DNA from: Heliocidaris tuberculata
Taxonomy: Eukaryota; Echinodermata; Echinoidea; Camarodonta; Echinometridae
DNA length: 64,000 bases
Direction of reading: 5' to 3'
NCBI GenBank assembly: GCA_025618425.1
Contig: CM046841.1
Coordinates: 9,992,654-10,056,653 of the forward strand
Shown: positions 54,401-64,000 of the stretch, one piece after another
Position numbering within the stretch: position 1 is the first letter of the stretch
How the letters are laid out: each line of letters opens with the position of its first letter
Notes under the pieces: model-generated
Seen by the model: only the letters and a program-made list of their open reading frames with translations
The model's database searches: none
What the model was told of the DNA's origin: nothing
Made by a program: the position numbers and the translations under genes

Positions 54401-56660
54401 ATAAAACATGAAATGGATGAAGTATACAACGCACAATTTTTATATCGAATAGAAAATTGGTTCGGCGCATAATTTACAAAGAATCTACAGACCAAGCGAA
54501 ACAACAAATAAATTAGAACTAAGACGCAAAATATATTTATCGAATCGAAAATTGATTTGGCGCTTAACTTAGAAATAATATACAACCCAAATAAAATATG
54601 AAATGAATGAAGTATACAACGCAAAATGTTTTTTTATCGATGGAAATTGATTTGGCACGTAGCTAATGAATAATATACAATCCTAATAAAACATCAAATG
54701 GATGAAGTGTACAACGCAAAATGTTTATATCGAATAGAAAATTGGTTCGGCGCATAAATTACAAAGAATCTACAGACCAAGCGAAACAACAAATAAATTA
54801 GAACTAAGACGCAAAATATATTTATCGAATCGAAAATTGATTTGGCGCTTAACTTAGAAATAATATACAACCCAAATAAAATATGAAATGAATGAAGTAT
54901 ACAACGCAAAATGTTTTTTTATCGATGGAAATTGATTTGGCACGTAGCTAATGAATAATATACAATCCTAATAAAACATCAAATGGATGAAGTGTACAAC
55001 GCAAAATGTTTATATCGAATAGAAAATTGGTTCGGCGCATAAATTACAAAGAATCTACAGACCAAGCGAAACAACAAATAAATTAGAACTAAGACGCAAA
55101 ATATATTTATCGAATCAAAAATTGATTTGGCGCTTAACTTAGAAATAATATACAACCCAAATAAAATAAGAAATGGATGAAGTATACAACGCATTTTTTT
55201 TTTTAATCGATTGGAAATTGATTTGGCACGTAACTTAGGAATAATATACAACCCAAATAAAATATAAAATGAATGAAGTATACAACGCAAAATGTTTATA
55301 TCAAATAGAAAATTGGTTCAGCGCATAAATTACAAAGAATCTACAGACCAAGTGAAACAACAAATGAATTAGAACTAAGACGCAAAGTATATTTATCGAA
55401 TCGAAAATTGATTTAGCGCTTAACTTAGGGATACAGCTCAAATAAAACAAAATGAATGAAGTATACGACGCAAAATGTTTTATCGAAATGAAAATTATAA
55501 GTTGGCGCGTAATTTATGAAGAATCTACAACCCAAATAAAAGATGAAATGGATGAAGTATACATCGCACATTTTTTATATCGAATATAGAATTGGTTCTG
55601 CGCATAAATTACTAAGACTCTACTGACCAAATGAAACATTAAATAAATTAGAAATAAGACGCAAAATACATATATCGAATCGAAAATTGAATTAACGCTT
55701 AATTAAAGGATAATATATAACCCAAATAATATATGAAATGAATGAAGTATACAACGCAAAATGTTTTTTTATCGATTGGAAATTGATTAGGCGCGTAATA
55801 ATGGATAATATACAACCCAAATAAAACATGAAATGGATGAAGTATACAACGCACAATTTTTATATCGAATAGAAAATTGGTTCGGCGCATAATTTACAAA
55901 GAATCTACAGACCAAAAGAAACAACAAATAAATTAGAAATAAGACGCAAAATACATATATCGAATCGAAAATTGATTTGGCGCTTAACTTAGGAATAATA
56001 TACAACCCAAATAAAATATGAAATAAATGAAGTATACAACGCAAAATGTTTTTATCCAAATGAAAAATATAAGTTGGTGCGTAATTTATAGTGAATCTAC
56101 AAACCAAATAAAACAAAAAATGAATCAAGTATTCAATACAAAACGTTTATGTCGAATATTACATTGGTTTGGCGCATAAATTACAAAGAATTTACAGACC
56201 AAATGAAACAACAAACAAATCAGAACTATGACGCAAGATACATTTACCGAATCAACAATTGATTTGGCGCTTAACTTATAGGAATAATATACAACCCAAA
56301 TAAAATATGAAATGAATGAAGTATACAACGCAAAATGTTTTTTTAAATTTTTTTAATCGAATTGGAAATTGAACTGGAAATTGATTTGGCGCGTAACTTA
56401 CGAATAATATACAACCCAAATAAAACATCAAATGGATGAAGTATACAACGCAAACTGTTTTCATCGAACTGAAAATTCAGTTGCCGCGTATATGGAGAAT
56501 CTACAACCCAAACAAAACAACAGATGAATCGAGTATTTAACGCAAAACGTTTACATCGAATAGAAAATTGGTTTGGCGCATAAATTACAAAGAATCTACA
56601 GACCAAATGAAACAACAAATAAATTAGAACTAAGTCGCAAAATTCATTTATCGAATCGAA
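51480..56660 (-). repeat. Higher-order satellite (~95-bp monomers, ~285-bp trimer)
   Basis: Three related ~95-bp monomer types recur in order: one with TTGATTTGGCGCTTAACTTA, one with TTGATTTGGCACGTAGCTAA and one with TTGGTTCGGCGCATAAATTA. Equivalent points at 51682, 51967, 52252, 52539 and 52824 give 285-287-bp periods. Between about 53110 and 53490 the period drops to 190 bp, i.e. one monomer is missing. A 1420-bp block is itself duplicated (for example 53870 and 55290; 54470 and 55890). Monomers are more diverged toward the right end. The reverse-strand open frames are shadows of the repeat. Confidence 0.93.
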
Positions 56661-56893
56661 AATTGAAAGTGAAGACGTTTCTGAATCGATATATCGTTAG
56701 GTGAGCTATCGTGATCGATCGACTAGTCTTTGCTCAAGTCTTATTTATATTAATTTTTAGGGGTATTTTATTTTCAAAAATCAATATCTCCTGTATCCTG
56801 TCACCGTTGAATGTCGTGTTAAGTTTTCTGGGGTTGATTTTGTGCAAGCTAACTATATACAAATTATTTTTTCAGGCCTCAGGTACCCTTTAA

Positions 56894-57345
56894 GTCAAAA
56901 TACCCCAGTTGACAAACATGAATCATACCCCGATGAATCGCTTTTTGAGTCTTTTCATAGCTTGAGAATGTCCTCCCCCTTGAATTGCTTATGGCCATGT
57001 ACAAGAAGTGAACAAAAGTATGTTACATTATGCAGTAATAGTCGAAAAACGAAAAAGTGGGGGGGGGGGGGGGCAAAATGCATTTTCGCCCCCCCTCCCC
57101 ATAAAAAAAAAAAAAAAAAATCAGTAGTAAAGGAGTAAAATTGGAGGGGGAACCAAAAAGAAAATAAACAAAAATAAATATTCTGAAAGGTGTGTACGTG
57201 CGTCTGTATTGTTGTGAGAGGGTGGGAAAGCGTGTGTGTTTTTTTTAGGGGTGAGAAGACATGGCCCTTGAAAGGTGAGCCCCCTTGAATGTTTGCCCCC
57301 CCCCCCCCCCCCAATCTCAAACTGCTTCCGGCGCGCCTGTCCCCC
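56894..57345. other. No gene; homopolymer-rich spacer
   Basis: G-run (57060-57073), C-runs, an A-run (57102-57120) and a C-run at 57296-57312. Frames on both strands are low complexity. Confidence 0.5.
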
Positions 57346-58989
57346 CCCCCCCCCTTAGGCACAATTTTTAGTGATGTTTTCCTGGTAGCTAGGACCCTCG
57401 GCTATCAGAATCTGCCTGTTTGCCATAGAGTTAGTGGTGGGTGTGGCCACCAGGGCCGTTGCCATGGCAACGTATCAAGGAAATATAGGAATTTACGAAA
57501 ATCCCCAATATTTCTAATTAAGAAATTTGAAAAATGACTGGTAAGCATCTAAAAATATGTATTTTGAACTTCCCGATCGATTGAAACCAAAATCTAGGTC
57601 ATTTGAAGTCACGGTCATGTCAAAAATCGACCGTTACTATGGAAACGGTACCATAAAAAGTGGACAATTTAAAAAAAAAATCTAAACTTATCAGTGTAAA
57701 ATAGACAGAAAGGTGTCTACACAATCTTAGATTAGATTTTTCTATTAGCTAGGACCCTCAACTTTCATAATCTGCCTGTTTTCCATAGAGTTCAAGGTGG
57801 GCGTGACTGCTAGAGCCGTTACCATGGTAACATATAACGAAATACTGAAATTTAGAAAATACCGTATATTTGTCATTTAACAGCATAAAATATATGGTAA
57901 GGATTCTAATATATGTATTTCAAGCTGCTCCACTGATTCCAACCACAATCTGAGTCATTTGAAGTCATGGGCGTGTCAAAAAAGGCCGTTGCTATGGAAA
58001 TGGTCCCCAAAATGTTGATATTTGTGGAAAATATCTATGATTAATCAATACAAAATGGGGAAAAAACTGTCTGCACAATCGTAAATCATGTTTTTCTGTT
58101 AGCTAGGACCTTCAGCTCTCATATTCTTCCTGTTTTACATAAAGTTGGTAGTGGGCGGGACCACTAGGGTTGTTACCATGGTAACACACCAGGGATTTGA
58201 ATTTTAGAAAATACCATTATCTGTAATTCAACATCACAAAATCAAATTGTAATCATCTAACTATATGTATTTTGGGGTGCCCGTTTGATTGCAAGCAAAA
58301 TCTGAGTCATTGGAAGTCACCGTACGTCATGTCAAAAAATGGCTGTTGCTATAGAAACGGTATGGTGAAATAGTAAATATTTGTGAAAAAATCTATAACT
58401 ATTCAATACACTGTATAAAGCAAGGGTCTCCACAACCTGAAATGATGTTGTTTTTTTTCTGTTAGCTAGGACCCTTGGTACTATATCCTCCCTGACTGCC
58501 ACAAAGTCGGATGTCGGGCGACCACTCGGGCTGTTACCATGGTAATAAAATAGGAAATAACATACATCTGTAATTCAACAACGTGACTGTACTACTTATT
58601 AGGCATTACATCTATTTCAAGCAGCCCGTTTGAGTGCAATTTTTGTGTGTGTGCTTTCAAGGTCACAGTCAGGTAAAACAATTATAATTCTTATTATCGG
58701 TTTGGTCTGAAACTGACGATATGGTGGGTGTGACCACCAGCACCATTACTGTGACAATTAACGCACCATCAGAATATTGGAAATTGTTTGAAAATTACTT
58801 ATTTCTGTTTTAACAATAGAAAACACAAGATATTGGTCTAAATATACATATTATAAACTGCCTGAGTTATTACAGTCATAATCCAAATCATTTAAGGCCA
58901 TAGTAATGTCAAAACAGGGTTGTCGCTATGGTAATATTATGAAAATTCAGAAATTGAAAAAAAAAAGTGACATATTTTGTTATTACACA

Positions 58990-59600
58990 GCAGCAGTTAT
59001 GTTGCAAATACATTTTCTAACTGTTCGGATAGTTCTGGGCAAGATGTGGGTGTCTGAGTTGATAATTGTGTTTTAATTTGTTACCTTTGCAGTAACAACA
59101 ATTGATCCTAACTGGTTAGCTGTACTTGAGTAGTTATGCTTCCACCTCTATGCCTTGGCACTGAGAGGGAGGCAGTGGAAGCTTAATATATGGATTAACC
59201 TTCAGTCACAGAACCTGATGTATTCATAAGATGATAAACTTGTTGGTTTGTAGCTTAAACCAGTCTACTTGAAATAAATCTGGGGAGATTGGAATAGAAT
59301 TTTAGCAATTTTCCCCCTAATCCTGCCCATAAGAAATCTGCATGTTCATTAAGGATCAACCGCATGACCAAGGTGGTCTAGGATATGGACTTCATCAGAA
59401 ACAGGGCGAAAGCATTGAACTTTTGGGTGCCTCATCATAGCTCTAGTCCAGGACTAAAGTGCTGATTGCTGCCTGGAGGTTTTTTATATTTGCTAGAAGG
59501 TATTCAAAAGAGCAACTGAGAAGGCCTGTGGTGCAATTGCAGCTCAGCATTCTCACGACTTGCATTATTGGCTACCATCTACGTTCTCTGCTTACTATAC
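58990..59600. other. Foldback centre, no gene recognised
   Basis: Unique sequence inside the foldback element without domain-bearing frames, RNA genes or recognisable repeats. Confidence 0.5.
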
Positions 59601-60122
59601 TCGTACATGACATCTTGTATGCATAATGTTTATCAAATTCTCCAGCAATTTCTGTCCTTCTCTCTTTCTTTTTGTATGTCTCCCTCACCTCTTCTCTCTT
59701 CAATCTAATCCTCTCTCTTTCTTTCTCTCTTCAGTGCTGAATATTTCTTTTCTCTATTGTGTACAATACTTACCTTCTTCAGAAATATTCTTCTTTCTTC
59801 TTGACTTCTTACCTTTCCATTATTTAGTATCGTGCAATATTAATTAATAAGCAGTGAAGTATTACTTTTACTTATATATACAATAATATATGTGTTGTTG
59901 TTTTTTCAACTTTTGATATGTATATTTCAATTCTTTCTCATGTGATTTCATTAATGGAATTTATTTTACAAACTTTTTACATACTATTTTACATGTTTTA
60001 GTACTTTTGCAATTTGTATTAATTTTGTATTTCAGTTGCTGTAAAACATGTACAATTCAGTCTGTGTACTGCTAATCATGTTTTAATAAACCTTTATTGA
60101 ATTGAATTGAATTGAATTGAAT
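59600..60122 (+). mobile_element. LINE-like 3' end with (ATTGA)n tail
   Basis: A pyrimidine-rich stretch (TCTCTTTCTTTC) leads to TTTTAATAAACCTTTATTG and then a short ATTGA microsatellite (60097-60121). A 3' UTR ending in AATAAACCTTTATTGAATTG-type repeats is usual for CR1/L2-like non-LTR retrotransposons. No reverse transcriptase is present upstream, so it would be a 5'-truncated copy. Family call is tentative. Confidence 0.45.
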
Positions 60123-61840
60123 GTATATTAGCCATGGACTTGATGTGTTGGGGACCATAAGACCTATAAGTTTACATATTAGTTGCCCTTCCAGGTAAGC
60201 TGCAGTTCTCTTGGCTTTACAGGAGATATAGCCAATAGTTTGTGAGATGGTTCTTCTTCAACTATCTTGCCTTAAGCATGGTTGGATTAAGGATGGGGTA
60301 GTGCAGTTTAGTGGCTAAGTCCATGATGTTGTGAAATTAGTGAACACCAGTGGGCAGGGTTTGTCTATATATCTTTTAAAGCTTTACGGCTTTCTGCAGC
60401 CTTACTTGAACTGAGTATTCTCTTATTAAAACTTGGTTGACTTTCTTACAAGTCTGATATGGTGAGGCACTCCTATCTGGTTTGAATCACAGGCTGAGAA
60501 GGTCATGGTGAGGATATTATCAAATCTTGCTGGTGTTTGGTTTGGCAGAATAAAGTCAGAACTCAGGATGGAGATATAGGTGTCATCTACTTCCACCACT
60601 ATGTTGGAAGAGAATACAAGTTTTTGAAATGCTGGAAAGGTCTCTATGGTTTGGATGAAGATGATGAGTGAATCCTCATTTCACCCTAGAGGGAATTCAA
60701 GTTAGTATAGTTCCGTATGTACTTCTGAAGTCTGTCAATGCCCTCTTGTATATGTTCTTCATGATAGCTCTGACGGGTAATCCTCAACCTCATCCAAAGT
60801 AGCGGGTGTTGCTGCAAGAGGAGTTCTGCTGAAAATGCTCCGTACCTCTATTCAAAGGATGCTCTCTAACTTCTGATTCCTAATGGCATCCATTTATAGA
60901 ACCCCCTGCAGGGGGAAAGTGGAGTAGCTCTCAATCATGTCAACTGCGTGTGGACACTTGTGTACCTCACTTATCAGTTCACAGATGACCGTGAAATAAC
61001 CATGAACTCAATACCGACACATTGCAGTTTGCAGTACAGACAGAAATTCATTTTATAAAAATAATATCATCACCAACATTATGTTTCGGGTTATAAAATC
61101 ACAGAAATATGCCACTTTTTTTCTAAAAATAGATTTCTCGATCATATATCTGCCTTCGCAGTGATTATTTGGATATGATCATCGTCTTAAATAATTAACA
61201 TTTTCAATGCAATCATTCAGGCTGCTTGCAATGGAGATATCTAGCATGTCTAGACTGTTATATTGTTTTTAATGCTAAACTACAACAATGGCACTTTCTG
61301 AAATGCCAATATTCTTAAGGTGATGTTGGTGCTCACAGCCACAGTTCAACACCTACCAAGCAGTCAAAGTTATAGTAACAGATCCTGTGTAAAATGAGAA
61401 CACAGGAGAGTATCTAAAAGTACAGTAGTACTGTTTCAATACTATATGAATTGGCTTATGCAATGAATTTTCAGAAGCCATGCATATCTACTTTAACATT
61501 TGCATATCTTCGTTTGCCATAACAAGTGTCCTACCAGGCATAACTAGAGGCCTCCAACCTGGAAAATATTCTTGATCTGGATTTGAACTAATAGGACAAT
61601 TACGAATTTATGAACTCAGGCACTTGTTTATGATAATTCATTATTCAGATACATGAATATCCCTTTCTTCAAAAACAATATTCACTTTCTTATTATGCTA
61701 TTCCTTTAGCAACGGCATATTTTCATATGACTGTGACCTAAAATATCCCGGCTTTTGATTGCAATTAAAGGCGCAGCTTCATTTGTGTATAGTTATAGAT
61801 GCCTACATTGTACTTTGTTACATTACAAATACATGGTGGA
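60123..61840. other. Foldback centre, no gene recognised
   Basis: Unique sequence without long open frames or recognisable repeats. If the foldback element ever carried a transposase here, it is gone or too decayed to see. Confidence 0.5.
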
Positions 61841-61842
61841 AG

Positions 61843-62062
61843 CACTGTGGTATATTGGTGAAGGCCTTTCACTCTCATACGAGGGTGTCTTGGATTCGAT
61901 CCTTGATCGGTGCTTACATCCCTGGGCAAGGTATTTTTTGCCCACATTTGTTTCGCTTGACCCAGATGTATGAAATGTGTACCGGGCAATGATAGTTGCA
62001 AGGCAGTAATATTACTGATGTGGCTATCCTAGGTAAGTAACATCAATTTATTATTATTTATT
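61843..62062 (+). mobile_element. tRNA-derived SINE
   Basis: A tRNA-like head has a box A-like TGGTATATTGGTGA and a box B GGATTCGATCC about 45 bp later, the internal RNA polymerase III promoter pattern. A body follows with CCTGGGCAAGGTATTTTTTG, CACATTTGTTTCGCTTGACC and TGTGTACCGGGCAATG, then a TTATTATT tail at 62050. The open frames here are by-products. The copy looks complete but moderately diverged. Confidence 0.75.
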
Positions 62063-63590
62063 ATTCTAAAACTCTGATGTTTCTTGGTGCCTTACCATGG
62101 TATCTACCTTGACAGTCTCACCCACAACCAACTTTGTGGCTATTAGGAAGCTTTTGATTATGATAGCTGAGGGTCCTAGCTGACAGATAAACACCATCTC
62201 AGGCTGTACAGACACTTGTTCTTTGTTTTGTATTGATTAGTTACAGAAATATTCCAATTTTATCATACTGTTTCTATAGCAACAGCCATGTTTTGACATG
62301 ACGGTGACTTCCAATGACTCAGATTCTGCTTGCAATCAAACAGGCACCCCAAAATACATAAAGTTAGATGGTTACAATTTGTTTTTGTGATGTTGAATTA
62401 TAGATATATGGTATTTTCTAAAATACAATTCCTTGGTGTGTTACCATAGTAACCACTCTAGTGGCCACGCCTACCCCCAACTTTATGTCAAACAAGAAGA
62501 ATATGAGAGCTGAGGGTCCTAGCTAACAGAAAAACATGATTTAAGATTGTGCAGACAGTTGTTTTCTATTTTATATTGATAAATCATAGCAACGGCCCTT
62601 TTTTACATGCCCATGACTTCAAATGACTCAGATTGTGGTTGGAATCAGTCGGGAAGCTTGAAATACATCTATTAGGATCCTTGCCTTGTATTCAAGGTTG
62701 TTAAATATCAAATACATGGTATTGTCTCAAACACCAGTATTTCTTGATGTGTTACCATAGTAACAACCCTAGCGGTCACGCCCACCACCACAATGATGTC
62801 AAACAGGCAAATTACAATAGCTGAGGGTCATAACTAATATAAAAACATTATTAAAGATTGTGCAGACACCTTTTTCTTTCTATTTTGTAATGGTTAGTTA
62901 TAGATTTTTTCACAAATAACAGCTTTTTGTTGGACCGTTTCCATAGCAACCTTTTTTGACATGCCCATGACTTTAAATGGCTCAGATTGTGGTTGGAATC
63001 AGTAAGGCAGCTTGAAATACACATATCAGGATGCTTACCATATATTTTATAGCTACTGAATTACAAATATACAGTATCTTCTAAAATTCCAGTATACTTT
63101 GATGTGTTACCATGGTAACGGCCCTAGAGGCCACACCCACCACCAACTGTACATCAAATCAGCAGATTATGATAGCTGAGGGTCCTAGCTAATAGAAAAA
63201 CATACTTTAGGCTTGTGCAGACACCTTTTTGTCTATTTCATATTGATAAGTTTAGAAATTTTTCAAAAATACCCGCTTTTTATGGTACCGTTTCCATAGT
63301 AACAGCCATTTTTTGACATGATCATGACTTTAAATGACTCTGATTATGGTTGCAATCGATTGGGCACCTTAAAATACATATATTAAGATGCTTTCCAAGT
63401 ATTTTTAGATTGTTGAATTGGAATTATATGACTTTTCCTAAAATTCACATTTTTCTTGATCTGTTACCATGGTAACTGTCCTGACGGCCACACCCACCAC
63501 CAACTTTATGGCAAACAAGCAGATTCTGATAGCTGAGGGTCCTAACTAACAGAAAAAAATCATTAAAAATTGTGCCTAAGGGGGGGGGGA

Positions 63591-64000
63591 CCTTTTCGGT
63601 TACTGGCCCATGGACTATAAGAACATAGGACACAATCAAAGCCACAATCAAAGCCACAATTAAGGCAAAATTTCAATTTCAATAGAGTTAGCCTAAACCC
63701 CCAATATCGTAGGTTTGGCCACCAACATTTCATTGTGTTTCTTATTTGAAATAAAAATAATTTAAAGGGCATTTCATAGTCATAGATGACCTATAAAAAC
63801 AAACAAAGTGTTGGGTTTTTTTCAAAACCTAATCTAATATTAGTTACCTCAAGAGTAAGTTTATCTGGGTTCCCTGGTGTTTTTCTTTGCTGCTTGATAC
63901 TTCAGTTTGCTCAATACACATAATGCTATTTTATTTAGGGACCAAAATACAGTCAGATGCGCTTTTGACTTTAAACAAAAGTTTATTAAAATTTTGATTT
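63591..64000. other. No gene recognised (right edge)
   Basis: Begins after the foldback element's G-run. It contains a short triplicate of CAAAGCCACAAT (about 63637-63661) and AT-rich sequence, with nothing that can be called a gene. Confidence 0.5.

Larger units (their letters stand above)
51097..56889. mobile_element. TTAA-flanked element enclosing a satellite array
   Basis: TTAA at 51093-51096 and 56890-56893 flank ends AGGGTCTCTGAGG and CCTCAGGTACCCT. Similarity between the ends continues inward for about 75 bp (AATAATTTGTATACAGTTAG opposite CTAACTATATACAAATTATT; ACCCCAAATAACTT opposite AGTTTTCTGGGGTT). Nearly all the 5.8-kb interior is satellite. It resembles the other TTAA/AGGG elements of the window. 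No transposase is present, so any movement would need a helper. Confidence 0.75.
57350..63590. mobile_element. Foldback element with tandem-repeat arms
   Basis: The outer ends are inverted: CCCCTTAGGCACAATTTTTAG on the left and TAAAAATTGTGCCTAAGGGG-type sequence on the right (about 63563-63585). The left arm has four or five units of about 355 bp marked by TAGCTAGGACC (57388, 57748, 58102, 58464, with a degraded fifth near 58690). The right arm has five inverted units marked by GGTCCTAGCT (62172, 62514, 62824 variant, 63180, 63537). Units share GGTGGGCGTGGCC and GTTACCATGGTAAC. Arms of this design recall foldback elements such as sea-urchin TU. No transposase is visible; the flanking duplication is obscured by G/C runs. 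Confidence 0.75.

Noticed and set aside
51500..56618. Many minus-strand frames of 60-113 codons (periodic FILFGLYII-like)
   Set aside because: They repeat with the satellite period and change with monomer content; they are shadows of an AT-rich satellite, not genes.
39338..56660. Regularly spaced repeats as a CRISPR array
   Set aside because: Units are contiguous tandem copies without unique spacers, there are no cas genes, and the DNA is eukaryotic.
61843..61915. tRNA gene
   Set aside because: Boxes A and B are present, but the acceptor stem does not close and a SINE body and tail follow.

Overview
The window is repeat-dense DNA from an animal nucleus, most likely a marine invertebrate and probably an echinoderm such as a sea urchin. 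The reasons are spliceosomal introns, no prokaryotic gene layout, abundant ACATGT microsatellite, tRNA-derived SINE, TTAA/THAP (Kolobok-type) and hAT-type MITEs, long foldback elements and a complete Polinton. The species call is inference. No host protein-coding gene could be supported; nearly everything that can be explained is mobile or tandem DNA.

The centrepiece is an intact Polinton/Maverick (18052-34380, 16.3 kb) with 552-bp, almost identical terminal inverted repeats and a 6-bp target duplication GACGTT. Plus-strand genes on its left half are a three-exon protein-primed DNA polymerase B, a possible small membrane protein, the packaging ATPase, a small basic protein and an uncharacterised protein. 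The convergent minus-strand block is integrase, penton-like minor capsid protein, small basic protein, major capsid protein and adenain-type protease, packed with gaps of 11-31 bp. Near the right end are an acidic protein with a putative zinc site and a two-exon PC4/Sub1-like single-strand-DNA-binding protein, the least expected cargo. Together they supply replication (PolB, possibly PC4), integration, capsid, maturation and packaging functions.

The Polinton sits inside a TTAA-flanked repeat (X-B), which sits inside another repeat (Y). A second inverted copy of X (X-A, 15188-16673) preserves the empty Polinton target, while X-B preserves the empty sites of two hAT MITEs found in X-A. The local insertion order can therefore be read directly.

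Left part (1-18 kb): hAT MITEs, a TTAA element carrying a broken THAP domain, a foldback repeat carrying nuclear-receptor DR1 motifs, a 677-bp near-perfect palindrome, nested TTAA MITEs and two mirror-image arrays of a TTCCGAAAATGAA-type repeat.

Right part (35-64 kb): a TA MITE, a ~190-bp tandem repeat, a ~1.26-kb macrosatellite (six copies) between inverted arms, a TGACAGGGTCAGGATCC MITE, a broken retrotransposon gag fragment, a second DR1 repeat, a ~285-bp higher-order satellite enclosed by TTAA-flanked inverted repeats, and a ~6.2-kb foldback element whose arms are tandem ~355-bp units, with a LINE-like tail and a SINE in its centre.
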